The notes below the pieces were generated by a model, which had not been told where the DNA came from, did not search any database, and was given only the letters and a program-made list of their open reading frames with translations. This document shows positions 1-8,359 of a stretch of 34,455 bases of DNA, piece after piece (positions within the stretch are counted from its first letter, which is position 1; each line of letters starts with the position of its first letter). The position numbers and the translations under genes are program-made. Source of the DNA: GCA-002840305 sp964609365 (lineage in GTDB: Bacteria; Patescibacteriota; Patescibacteriia; Patescibacteriales; UBA12465); contig CAZSRC010000005.1 in assembly GCA_964609365.1 (NCBI GenBank), positions 1 to 34,455 on the forward strand, written 5' to 3'.

Positions 1-1
1 T

Positions 2-46
2 TTGGGACTTAAAACCCCAGCTGAGTGTTTCCAAGCTATTGATTAG
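2..46 (+). pseudogene. 3' end of a probable IS30-family transposase, cut by the window edge
   Basis: Frame 2 reads LGLKTPAECFQAID and then TAG. The run LG-x-KTPAE-x-F resembles the extreme C-terminus of IS30-family transposases, which commonly end in a PRKxLGxKTPAEVF-like segment. Only 14 residues are visible, so it cannot be told whether the element is intact or a remnant. Its base composition is clearly richer in G and C than the AT-rich DNA after position 60, which fits foreign DNA. No terminal inverted repeat can be recognised because the other end lies outside the window. The family assignment rests on this short motif alone. Confidence 0.45.
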
Positions 47-111
47 AAGACGTACCAGATTTTTTATTTAAAATTTATTAAAATTTTTATTATTTTTTAT
101 ACCTCTTTATA

Positions 112-117
112 TATAAT
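112..117 (+). promoter_or_regulatory. Probable -10 box of dprA, leaderless transcript
   Basis: A perfect TATAAT ends six bases before the dprA ATG at 124. A normal start point about seven bases downstream would fall on or next to the A of the start codon. No good -35 box is visible at the right distance. Confidence 0.45.
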
Positions 118-123
118 AATTTT

Positions 124-1227
124 ATGAATTATAAAGATGAAAAAAATTATTTTATAGCCTTTAATAGTTTAATAAATTTTACACATCATAGGTATAAAAT
201 TTTTAAAGATAAGTTTTTTTCGCTAGAAAAAGCTTTTCATTCTAGTAGAGATGACTTTCTTTCTTTGGGTTTTAAGCCTGATTTTGTTGATAATTTTATT
301 AAAAAGAGGTCGTTTTTTATCCTGGAAAATGTTTTAGAAGAAATAGAAAAAGAGTCTATAAAGATTTGCACTATAGAAGATGACTCTTACCCCTCTTTGT
401 TATTAAATATTTTCAATCCCCCGCCAATTTTATATTATAAGGGTGATATTAATTTTTCTTGGAATAATTCGCTCTCCGTAGTTGGCTCAAGAAGCTGTAG
501 TGATTATGGAAAAAATATTATTAAAGATTTTATTCCAAGCTTAGCTCAAAGTAATATTGGTATTATAAGTGGAATGGCCATAGGAATTGATTCCCTGGCT
601 CATCAAGAAACTTTATTAAATAGTGGAAAAACGATTGCTGTTTTGGGCTCTGGTTTAGATTTTTATTCTATTTATCCAAGAGAAAATAGAGATTTATTTT
701 TTAATATTATAGATAAGGGTGGTCTTATTTTTTCTGAATTTTCTCTTGGCACAAAGGCCTTGGCCTTTAATTTTCCACAAAGAAACAGGATTATAGCTGG
801 TCTTAGCAGGGCAACTTTATTGGTTGAGGCTAGTAAAAAATCTGGATCCTTAATAACGGCTAGAATAGCGGTTGAAGAGGGCAGAGATCTTTTTGTTTTT
901 CCAGGTAGTATTTATAATGAAAATACATTCGGTAATAATATTTTAATAAAAAATGGAGCTAATCTGGTTTCATCCTTAGATGATATTTTAGGTTTTTTTG
1001 ATTTAAATATAGAAAAATTAAATCAAAATAAGTTAAAATTAATTGAATATCAGCCTAAAAATAAAGATGAGTTAGTTATTTTGAATTTTTTAAAAAATAA
1101 AAATGCACATATTAATGAAATATCAGAATCTTTGAATATTAATATTTATAAATTAGGCTCTATTTTATCGATTTTAGAGATGAGAGGTATTATAAGGGAT
1201 TTGGGTTCTAAAAATTATTCTTATTAA
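124..1227 (+). CDS. dprA: DNA-processing protein DprA (Smf)
   Basis: DprA binds incoming single-stranded DNA in the cytoplasm during natural transformation and loads RecA on it. The Rossmann-like core runs from about residue 117 to 290. It begins SVVGSRSCSDYGK, followed by ISGMAIGIDSLAH near 148-160, the AVLGSGLDFYSIYPREN stretch near 172-188, and FPQRNRIIAGLS near 217-228, all diagnostic for the family. The last 50 residues look like the C-terminal winged-helix domain found in many DprA proteins. The N-terminal 110 residues match the usual helical extension. Length of 367 residues is normal. topA follows 61 bases downstream, a common dprA-topA pairing. The start is the first ATG after a TATAAT box, with no Shine-Dalgarno sequence. 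Confidence 0.95.
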   Translation: MNYKDEKNYFIAFNSLINFTHHRYKIFKDKFFSLEKAFHSSRDDFLSLGFKPDFVDNFIKKRSFFILENVLEEIEKESIKICTIEDDSYPSLLLNIFNPPPILYYKGDINFSWNNSLSVVGSRSCSDYGKNIIKDFIPSLAQSNIGIISGMAIGIDSLAHQETLLNSGKTIAVLGSGLDFYSIYPRENRDLFFNIIDKGGLIFSEFSLGTKALAFNFPQRNRIIAGLSRATLLVEASKKSGSLITARIAVEEGRDLFVFPGSIYNENTFGNNILIKNGANLVSSLDDILGFFDLNIEKLNQNKLKLIEYQPKNKDELVILNFLKNKNAHINEISESLNINIYKLGSILSILEMRGIIRDLGSKNYSY

Positions 1228-1232
1228 TAAAT

Positions 1233-1261
1233 TTGTCTTTTTTTTATTTTAATACTATAAT
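1233..1261 (+). promoter_or_regulatory. Sigma-70-type promoter of topA
   Basis: TTGTCT at 1233-1238 is separated by exactly 17 bases from a perfect TATAAT at 1256-1261, in the gap between dprA and topA. The start point would be near 1268, about 20 bases before the topA ATG. Confidence 0.6.
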
Positions 1262-1288
1262 TATTTTATAAAAAATAATAATATTTTT

Positions 1289-3484
1289 ATGGATCTAATA
1301 ATAGTTGAGTCTCCAACTAAAGCAAAAACTATTTCCAAATTTTTAGGAAAAGAATATAAAGTAGAGTCTTCTTTTGGGCATATAAGAGATTTGCCAAAAA
1401 GTGATTTGGGTGTTGATTTGGAAAATAATTTTCAACCTAAATATGTAATTCCCACTAAGGCCAAAAAAAGAGTTAGCGAATTAAAGAAGCTTGCTAAAAC
1501 AGCAAATTCTATTATTTTAGCATCTGACGAAGACCGAGAGGGAGAGGCTATAGCTTGGCACTTATTTGAAGCATTAGATTTAAAAGAGTCAAACTATAAA
1601 AGAATTGCTTTTCATGAAATAACTAAAGAGGCTATTCTTTTAGCACTTGAAAACCCTAGAAAAATAGATGAAAAAATGGTTGACGCTCAACAAGCCCGTA
1701 GAATTTTAGATCGCTTATTGGGCTATAAACTATCCCCATTTCTCTGGAAAAAGGTGGCAAAGGGCCTTTCTGCTGGTAGAGTTCAAAGCGTAGCGCTTCG
1801 TTTAATTGTAGAAAAGGAAAGAGAGATAAAAGCTTTTACTCCTCAAGAATATTGGGATATTAACGCCTTATTGATGAAGGGGGATATTACTTTTTCTGCT
1901 AGATTACATAAAATAGGTAGTAAAACTTTAGATAAATTTTATTTTAAAAATGAAGAAGAGGCTAGTAAAGCTCTGGATGATATTAAAAATGGATTATTTA
2001 ATGTTTTAAGTATTGAAGCTAAGGAAAGCCTTAAAAACCCCCTAGCTCCTTTTACCACCTCAACATTACAACAAACTGCTAACAGAAAATTAGGTTTTAG
2101 CGCTAAACAGACTATGATGGTAGCTCAAAAATTATATGAAATGGGGTATATTACCTATATGAGAACCGACTCCATTAATTTAGCGGAGAAGTTTAGAAAT
2201 GAGGCAGCAAAATATCTAAAAAATAAATTAGGAGACAAATACTTGGTATCAGGTGGTAGAGTATTTAAGGGAAAAAATAAAAATGCTCAAGAGGCTCATG
2301 AAGCAATTAGGCCAACATCGGCATTAGTTGAGGTTGATGATATTTCTAGTAAATTGGATAAAAATCAGTTCAAGCTTTATCAGTTAATTTGGCAAAGATC
2401 TATAGCGTCTCAAATGAGTCCAGCTATTATGGATACAGTTACAGTTGATATTTCAAGTGGAGAAAATAATAAATATTTATTTAGAGCTAATGGACAAACA
2501 ATAAAGTTTAATGGTTATTTAGAAATTTATCCAGAAAAAGTAAGTGAAAATGAATTACCTTTATTAGTTAAAAATGAAAATCTTAAATTGGAAAAAATAG
2601 AAAAAAATCAACACTTTACTCAAGCTCCAGCTAGATATTCTGATGCTACTTTAGTTAAAGAATTAGAAAAACATGGAATAGGGAGGCCCTCGACCTATGC
2701 TCCAACTATAGCAACTATAATAGATAGAAATTATGCAAATAGAGATGATAAGAAAAGGCTTTTTCCAACTGACATAGCGTTTGTAGTTAGTGATTTATTA
2801 GTTAGTCATTTTAATCATATAGTTGATTATAAGTTTACAGCTGAAATGGAAGATGATTTAGATAAAATATCTACTGGAGAAAAAGAATGGCGACCTGTTA
2901 TAAAAAACTTTTGGGAACCATTTATTGAAAATTTACAAAATAAATATGAAGAGCTAGATAAAAAAAGTTTTGCCCCAGAAGAGGAGAGTAATGAGGTTTG
3001 TGATAAATGTGGATCAAAAATGATTGTAAAAACTGGCAGATATGGAAAGTTTTTAGCTTGTAGCGCTTTTCCAGATTGTAAAAATATCAAAGCTATTAAT
3101 AAGGGAGAATCAAAACAAAAAGAAGAAAGCCCGGAAATAAAAGAGTTAAAAGAAAAACACAAAAATGAAAAATGCGATAAATGTGGCGCGGAGATGATTG
3201 TTAGGGTTGGAAAATTTGGTCCATTTTTAGGCTGTAGCGCCTACCCTAAATGTAAAAATTTAAAAAATATCTCCTCCGATGGTCCAGAGCTTGATTGTCC
3301 TTCTTGTCAAAAGGGAAAAATAGTTAAAAAATTTAGCAAAAGAGGTGCTTTTTATGCTTGTAGTAATTATCCCGAGTGCAAAAATGCTTATTTTGCTAAG
3401 CCAACTGGACAAAAATGTGAAAAATGTGGTAGTTTATTAGTAGAAGATAAAAATGGCCTTCGTTGTTCTAATAAAGAATGTTAA
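1289..3484 (+). CDS. topA: DNA topoisomerase I (type IA)
   Basis: This enzyme relaxes negative supercoils by a transient phosphotyrosine break in one strand. The N-terminal Toprim domain shows the acidic motif DEDREGEAIAWHL at about residues 80-92. The catalytic tyrosine is Tyr290 in ITYMRTDS. The core continues through RPTSAL and GIGRPSTYA. The C-terminus holds three clear zinc-ribbon modules of the form CDKCGxxM(x)nCSxxPxCKN, the third starting CPSC, and a last four-cysteine unit starting CEKC at about residue 710. It is close in length to the multi-ribbon bacterial enzymes. It lies between dprA and the channel gene at 3512, only 27 bases from the latter, so co-transcription is likely. Confidence 0.97.
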   Translation: MDLIIVESPTKAKTISKFLGKEYKVESSFGHIRDLPKSDLGVDLENNFQPKYVIPTKAKKRVSELKKLAKTANSIILASDEDREGEAIAWHLFEALDLKESNYKRIAFHEITKEAILLALENPRKIDEKMVDAQQARRILDRLLGYKLSPFLWKKVAKGLSAGRVQSVALRLIVEKEREIKAFTPQEYWDINALLMKGDITFSARLHKIGSKTLDKFYFKNEEEASKALDDIKNGLFNVLSIEAKESLKNPLAPFTTSTLQQTANRKLGFSAKQTMMVAQKLYEMGYITYMRTDSINLAEKFRNEAAKYLKNKLGDKYLVSGGRVFKGKNKNAQEAHEAIRPTSALVEVDDISSKLDKNQFKLYQLIWQRSIASQMSPAIMDTVTVDISSGENNKYLFRANGQTIKFNGYLEIYPEKVSENELPLLVKNENLKLEKIEKNQHFTQAPARYSDATLVKELEKHGIGRPSTYAPTIATIIDRNYANRDDKKRLFPTDIAFVVSDLLVSHFNHIVDYKFTAEMEDDLDKISTGEKEWRPVIKNFWEPFIENLQNKYEELDKKSFAPEEESNEVCDKCGSKMIVKTGRYGKFLACSAFPDCKNIKAINKGESKQKEESPEIKELKEKHKNEKCDKCGAEMIVRVGKFGPFLGCSAYPKCKNLKNISSDGPELDCPSCQKGKIVKKFSKRGAFYACSNYPECKNAYFAKPTGQKCEKCGSLLVEDKNGLRCSNKEC

Positions 3485-3511
3485 TTATTTTTATAAAAAA
3501 ATAAAAAATTT

Positions 3512-4510
3512 ATGAAAAAAAATATTATTGTTGGTGTTTCAATAATTGATCCCTTAGTTATAAGCTCTAATGATAAGTATGATGGTTTTGAAATTGATTT
3601 GTGGGAAATAATAGCTAATAAATTAGATTTAAACTTTACTTATAAAAATTTAGAATTTAACAAATTACTTCCGGCTGTTAAAAATAAAAAAATCGATGTT
3701 GCTATGGCTGGTATAACTAGAACAAAAGAAAGAGAAAAGTTTGTTAGTTTTTCTTATTTTACTTTAAGATCTGGATTATCCATCCTGCTTAGAAAAGAGG
3801 GGAGAATAGGAATTTTAAAAACTTTAAAGGATTATGTTTTAAAAAATTTAAAAAAGTTTTCAAAATTTGCTGTTATTTTTTTTGGGTTTATTTTTTTAAT
3901 TAGTAATATTTTTTGGTATTTTGAAAAAGATTTGCCAAATATTTATATTAGTGAAAATTATTGGCAAGGTGTAGTTGATTCTTTATGGTGGACAATAATT
4001 TTAATGAGTGGAGTTGGCGGATCTTATCCAGACTCAGATATTGGCAAAGCTATTGGTTTTTTTCTGGTTATTTTTGGTGTTGCTTTTTTTGCTATTTTTA
4101 TTGCCAGAATAACATCTTTCGTTACTTTAAGTAAAATAAAATATTCAATAAATAGTCCAAGAGATTTAAAGGATAAAAAAGTTGCAACAAAAATGGGTAC
4201 AACGTCAGAAGAGGAGTTGGGATTTCTAGGGGCCAAGGTTCATGCTGAAAAAAATATCGAGGATGCTTTTAGAAAATTAAAAAATGATAAAGTGGATGCT
4301 GTTGTTTTTGATGAGCCAGTTATTAAAAATTTTTATAAAAATCAAGAGTCCGATGATTTTTCAATGGTTGAAGAGTCTTTTAATAAACAAACTTATGGTA
4401 TAGCTTTTCAGCATGGTAGCGAAATAAGAGATAAGTTTAATGCCGAGCTTTTAGGTTTGTTTGAATCTGGTGAGTATGATTTATTATATAAAAAATGGTT
4501 TGGAAATTAA
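3512..4510 (+). CDS. Prokaryotic ionotropic glutamate-receptor-like channel (GluR0 layout) without signal peptide
   Basis: The protein interleaves an amino-acid-binding fold with a pore module. Residues 4-95 are lobe 1 of a family 3 solute-binding protein (GFEIDLWEII near 25; MAGITRTKEREKFVSFS near 65-81). A membrane helix follows at about 118-136, a pore loop at 157-174 (SLWWTIILMSGVGGSYP), a second helix at 177-200, and lobe 2 at 212-332 (DLKDKKVATKMGTTSEE; DAVVFDEPV; final YKKWFG). This is the layout of GluR0-type channels. Two oddities stand out. The filter reads SGVGGSYP where potassium channels have TVGYGD plus two residues before YP. There is also no signal peptide: lobe 1 starts at residue 4 and an in-frame TAA precedes the ATG, so delivery of lobe 1 outside the cell is unexplained. 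The ligand is not predictable. Confidence 0.8.
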   Translation: MKKNIIVGVSIIDPLVISSNDKYDGFEIDLWEIIANKLDLNFTYKNLEFNKLLPAVKNKKIDVAMAGITRTKEREKFVSFSYFTLRSGLSILLRKEGRIGILKTLKDYVLKNLKKFSKFAVIFFGFIFLISNIFWYFEKDLPNIYISENYWQGVVDSLWWTIILMSGVGGSYPDSDIGKAIGFFLVIFGVAFFAIFIARITSFVTLSKIKYSINSPRDLKDKKVATKMGTTSEEELGFLGAKVHAEKNIEDAFRKLKNDKVDAVVFDEPVIKNFYKNQESDDFSMVEESFNKQTYGIAFQHGSEIRDKFNAELLGLFESGEYDLLYKKWFGN

Positions 4511-4539
4511 TTTTATTATTATCTCTGTTAAATAAAAAA

Positions 4540-4570
4540 AATAAGCCTTGTTAAAAGGCTTATTTTTTTT
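4540..4570. terminator. Bidirectional terminator between the channel gene and trpS
   Basis: A perfect 10-bp stem (4540-4549 with 4555-4564) encloses a 5-base loop. T-rich tracts flank it on both strands, so it can end both the rightward channel transcript and the leftward trpS operon. Confidence 0.85.
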
Positions 4571-4578
4571 ATTTTAGT

Positions 4579-5577
4579 TTATTTAAAATAATCTAATTTC
4601 ATTGCTTTTTTAACTTTTTTCATTGTTTCTTGTGCTTTTTTTCTAGCTTTTTTGTTTCCATCTTTAATTATTTTTTCTATTATTTCTGGGTTTTTTTCAT
4701 AATAAGCTCTTTTTTCTCTAATTGGTTTTAAAAAAGTAATAATATTTTCATATAGTTCTTTTTTACAATTAACGCAACCCCTTTCTCCTTTTCGGCACTC
4801 TTTTTCTATTTGTTTTAAATTTTGAGATTTAAATATTTGATGATAATAAAAAATATTGCAGACATTAGGATTTCCAGGATCATTTAGTTTTACCTTATTA
4901 ATATCGGTTAGTGCTTTTTTTATTTTTTGTTCAATTATCTCTGGTGAGTCAGCAAGATAAATTGCATTATTTAAGCTTTTTCCCATTTTACTATTTCCAT
5001 CCAAGCCCTTAATTCTTCCAATTTTTCCAATTAAAGCCTCTGGTGATTTTAAAACTTGTCCATAAATATTATTAAATCTTTTAACTATATCTTTGGTTTG
5101 TTCAATCATCGGTAACTGATCTTCTCCAACTGGCACTAAATCAGCCTCAAAGGCAGTTATATCCGCTGCTTGGCTAATTGGGTAACCTAAAAAACCAAAA
5201 CTAACACTATCTTTAAAGAGATCCTTTTTTTGATTAATTTCTTCTTTAACGGTTGGATTTCTTTGTAGTTTTGCTATGCTAACTAAATTAGAATAAAAAA
5301 CAGTTAATTCTGCTATTTCTGGTATTGTTGATTGTATAAAAATATTAGATATTTTTGGATCTAGACCAACAGAGAGATTGTCTATTGCTACTTCAAAAAC
5401 ATTTTTTCTAACTTTTTCAGGATTGTCAAAATTATCAGTTAGGGCTTGAACATCGGCTATCATAATATATGTTTCATATTTTTTTTGTAACTCCACTCTA
5501 TTTAGTAGTGATCCAAAAAGATGCCCAATATGTAATTGCCCGGTTGGCCTATCTCCGGTTAATATTATTTTTCTCAT
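4579..5577 (-). CDS. trpS: Tryptophanyl-tRNA synthetase
   Basis: This class I synthetase charges tRNA-Trp. From the start chosen here (332 residues) it opens MRKIILTGDRPTGQLHIGHL. HIGH falls at residues 16-19 and the KMSKS equivalent is KMGKS at 197-201. GYPISQAADI and LVPVGEDQLP are typical TrpRS active-site segments. An in-frame ATG 25 codons upstream would add a lysine-rich run and would run into the end of the preceding gene, so the internal ATG at 5577 is preferred. The C-terminal half carries four close cysteines (CRKGERGCVNC plus an earlier CN), unusual but not diagnostic. It is the last gene of the minus-strand synthetase operon, 13 bases behind the 100-residue membrane protein. Confidence 0.95.
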   Translation of the reverse strand: MRKIILTGDRPTGQLHIGHLFGSLLNRVELQKKYETYIMIADVQALTDNFDNPEKVRKNVFEVAIDNLSVGLDPKISNIFIQSTIPEIAELTVFYSNLVSIAKLQRNPTVKEEINQKKDLFKDSVSFGFLGYPISQAADITAFEADLVPVGEDQLPMIEQTKDIVKRFNNIYGQVLKSPEALIGKIGRIKGLDGNSKMGKSLNNAIYLADSPEIIEQKIKKALTDINKVKLNDPGNPNVCNIFYYHQIFKSQNLKQIEKECRKGERGCVNCKKELYENIITFLKPIREKRAYYEKNPEIIEKIIKDGNKKARKKAQETMKKVKKAMKLDYFK

Positions 5578-5590
5578 TTTATAAAAATTA

Positions 5591-5893
5591 TTATTTCTTT
5601 GTTTTATTATTTTTTTCCTTTTCTTGATTATTTTTTTGATTAAAGTAATCAAGACCTCTGTCTATTAATTTGCCTAATAAGAAAACATAAGATCCGCTTT
5701 GCTTGACCTTACTTTTAATTAAGTCTAGCAAACTGTTACTTTTATTTACCATATTCTCCATTTGTTTACTTATTTTATTAACCTTTCTAAGGTTGGCAAT
5801 TAAATAATAAAGAGTCCAGCAAAGAAAAATAGCAATAGCTATAACAGCTATAGATATTGATAAATTAAGAAGATCCGAGCTTGTTGTAAACAT
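5591..5893 (-). CDS. Small single-pass membrane protein with a helical tail, unknown function
   Basis: A 100-residue protein with one hydrophobic helix at about residues 11-33. The helix is followed by a charged segment rich in Lys, Asn and Ser (residues 37-65), probably helical, and a strongly basic, glutamine- and asparagine-rich tail. The overall shape resembles DUF948-like bacterial membrane proteins, but the similarity is only general and I do not assign a family. It sits between pheT (18 bases upstream) and trpS (13 bases downstream) on the same strand, so it is certainly co-transcribed with synthetases. Nothing in the sequence ties it to aminoacylation. Confidence 0.7.
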   Translation of the reverse strand: MFTTSSDLLNLSISIAVIAIAIFLCWTLYYLIANLRKVNKISKQMENMVNKSNSLLDLIKSKVKQSGSYVFLLGKLIDRGLDYFNQKNNQEKEKNNKTKK

Positions 5894-5911
5894 ATTATTT
5901 TTTTAATTATA

Positions 5912-8344
5912 TTAAAAATTTCTTATTTGAGCTGAAAACTTTTCTTCAAAATATTTAATTAGTTCTTTTTGTATAGAGTCAACCTCTTCTCCTGTTAAAG
6001 TTCCCTCTTCGGATTGATAGCTTATATGAAAGGCCATGCTCTTTTTATTTAAATCTAAATTATCACCAGAATAAACATCAAAAAGCTCTACTTGTTTTAT
6101 AAGATTGTTAAAATTTTTAATCTCATCTCTAATATCATTATATAATATTTTTTGATCAATAACAAAGGCTAGGTCTCTATTTATAGGTGGAAATTTTGAC
6201 AATACTTCATACTGATATTCTCCCTTTAATAAAATAGCTTTTATTAATTTTTTAATATTTATTTCTAAATAAGAAAAATCTCTTTTTATTCCATTTTTTA
6301 AAGCAATATTTTTATTTATTTTTGCTAAAAAACCAATTTCTTTATTATTTAATGATAATAAACATTTTTCCCTTTCCTCGGACCATTCTAATATTATTTC
6401 AGTTGGTAAGAAGTCTAGTTCTGATTTATTTGACATCTCTGAAAGAGCATTACTAATCAGATCTTTTAATAATGAAAAGGAATCTTCTTTCTGTTTTGCT
6501 AAAATTATTCCTAATTTTTTTTCTTGATGAGGTAGGTTTTCATTTTTTTTATCATTTTTAGGAAGATCGCCAGTGATATTTGAAAAAACATTAGCGATCT
6601 CAAAAAACAATAAATCATCTAGCTTTGCCTGATTAGATTTAATATTGGCTACTAAGTTTGGCAATAAACTTTGTCTTAATAATGTATGCTGAGATGAAAG
6701 AGGGTTTAATAGTCTTAAGTGTTTTGTTGAGTCAATATTTAATTTATTTAATTGATCCTCATTTACAAATGAATAATTATAGATTTCTGTCATTTTATAT
6801 GATAAAGATAATATTTTTTTTATTTTTCTAATTATTTCAATTTCTTCATTTTTTTCTGGTGGCAAAATTCTATCCATTGGTACAATCGCTTCAATATTAT
6901 TATAGCCATAAATTCTAATTATCTCCTCTACTATATCTTCTTTTATTTCTAAATCTTTTTTTCTCCAACTAGGAATTATTATTGTCCATTTATCTTCATT
7001 AACCTCCTCTATTTTCATTCCAAGATTTTGTAATATTTCTTTTATTTTTTTATTCTCAATTTTTTGACCAATTATTTTTTCTAAATAAGAAATACTGATA
7101 TCTATTTTTTTAATTTCCCCGCTTTTATAATCGCCATCTTCCGCTGGGCCTTCTTTTATTAATATTTTTGAGTTATCTTTTTTTATTAATTCTACAACTC
7201 GTTTTAGGGCAACTTGGCAAAGTTCAGGGTCCAATCCCTTTTCAAATCTCATGGCAGCATCGGTCCTAGAATTTAGCCTTTGCGCTGTTTTTCTTACAGA
7301 TGCAGCATCAAAATTAGCAGATTCTATTATTATTGAATTAGTAGTATTACTTACTTGGCTATTTTTAGAACCAATAACTCCAGCTATAGCAATTATTTCT
7401 TTTTCACTAGAAATTACAATGTCGTCATCGTTTAGAATTTTTTCTTGATCATCTAATCCTATTATTTTTTCATTTTTCTCGGCTTTTTTAATTATTATTT
7501 TATTAATATTTTCAGCATCAAAAATATGAATTGGTTGACCTAGTTCAAACATTACATAATTTCCTATATCAACAATATTATTTATTGGCTTTATACCAAT
7601 TGCTTTAAGTTTGTTTTTTATCCATTCTGGAGATTCTTGTATTTTTATATTTTCAATTTTTAAGGCAAAATATTTCTTACAAAGATTTTTTATTTTAATT
7701 TCTGCTGATAATTTATTTTTAGGTTCATCATCTTTATTTTTTGATATTTTTATTTCTTGATATTCATATTCCTTTAGTTTTTTGTTAAAAATAACACTTA
7801 ATTCTCTTGCTATTCCATAATGATTCCAGAGATCTGGTCTATTTGATATTGATTTATTATCAATTTCTAGTACTATCTCATTTAGCCCTAAATATTCACT
7901 AAAATTTTGACCAACTTGGGCATTTTCATTTAAAATCATTATTCCACTATGATCATTACCTAAACCTAATTCATCTTCGGCACAAAGCATTCCAAATGAT
8001 TTTTCTCCCCTTATTTCAGCCTCTTTTATTTCTAAATTATTTGGTAAAATAGCTCCAATTTTTGCTAGTGGAACTAGTTGTCCCACTTCAATATTTGAAG
8101 CGCCACAAACTATATTTAAAGCTTCTTTTTCACCAGCATCAACCAAAACTAGCTGCAATTTGTCAGCTTTGGGGTGTTTCTTTATTTCTAATATTTTTGC
8201 AATTATAATATTTTGAAATTGTTTTTTTAGATCAATAATATCTTCAACCTCAACTGTGTGAGCTGTTAATTTTTCTTTTATTTCTTCTGGACTTATATTT
8301 GATAGGCTGACAAACTCTTTTAGCCAATTTAATGAAATATTCAT
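5912..8344 (-). CDS. pheT: Phenylalanyl-tRNA synthetase beta subunit
   Basis: PheT forms the alpha2-beta2 enzyme with PheS and carries editing and tRNA-binding functions. Residues 1-40 give the usual MNISLNWLKEFV start. An EMAP-type tRNA-binding OB-fold follows at about 42-150 (HPKADKLQL, IVCGASNIEVGQLVP). Next come the B3/B4 editing region (SISNRPDLWNHYGIAREL), the B5 domain, the catalytic-like core, and the C-terminal ferredoxin-fold anticodon-binding domain (FPPINRDLAFVI). At 810 residues it is complete and of normal length. It follows pheS by 15 bases, the standard pheST order, and precedes a small membrane protein. Confidence 0.97.
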   Translation of the reverse strand: MNISLNWLKEFVSLSNISPEEIKEKLTAHTVEVEDIIDLKKQFQNIIIAKILEIKKHPKADKLQLVLVDAGEKEALNIVCGASNIEVGQLVPLAKIGAILPNNLEIKEAEIRGEKSFGMLCAEDELGLGNDHSGIMILNENAQVGQNFSEYLGLNEIVLEIDNKSISNRPDLWNHYGIARELSVIFNKKLKEYEYQEIKISKNKDDEPKNKLSAEIKIKNLCKKYFALKIENIKIQESPEWIKNKLKAIGIKPINNIVDIGNYVMFELGQPIHIFDAENINKIIIKKAEKNEKIIGLDDQEKILNDDDIVISSEKEIIAIAGVIGSKNSQVSNTTNSIIIESANFDAASVRKTAQRLNSRTDAAMRFEKGLDPELCQVALKRVVELIKKDNSKILIKEGPAEDGDYKSGEIKKIDISISYLEKIIGQKIENKKIKEILQNLGMKIEEVNEDKWTIIIPSWRKKDLEIKEDIVEEIIRIYGYNNIEAIVPMDRILPPEKNEEIEIIRKIKKILSLSYKMTEIYNYSFVNEDQLNKLNIDSTKHLRLLNPLSSQHTLLRQSLLPNLVANIKSNQAKLDDLLFFEIANVFSNITGDLPKNDKKNENLPHQEKKLGIILAKQKEDSFSLLKDLISNALSEMSNKSELDFLPTEIILEWSEEREKCLLSLNNKEIGFLAKINKNIALKNGIKRDFSYLEINIKKLIKAILLKGEYQYEVLSKFPPINRDLAFVIDQKILYNDIRDEIKNFNNLIKQVELFDVYSGDNLDLNKKSMAFHISYQSEEGTLTGEEVDSIQKELIKYFEEKFSAQIRNF

Positions 8345-8359
8345 ATATTTAATTTATTT

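Noticed and set aside
2827..3162. A 111-codon minus-strand ORF inside topA
   Set aside because: It is antisense to the conserved zinc-ribbon region, and its Ser/Phe-rich product is a shadow of lysine/glutamate codons.
5578..5652. Longer N-terminus for trpS starting at 5652
   Set aside because: It adds 25 lysine-rich residues before the standard MRKIILTGDRPTGQ start and overlaps the end of the preceding gene.
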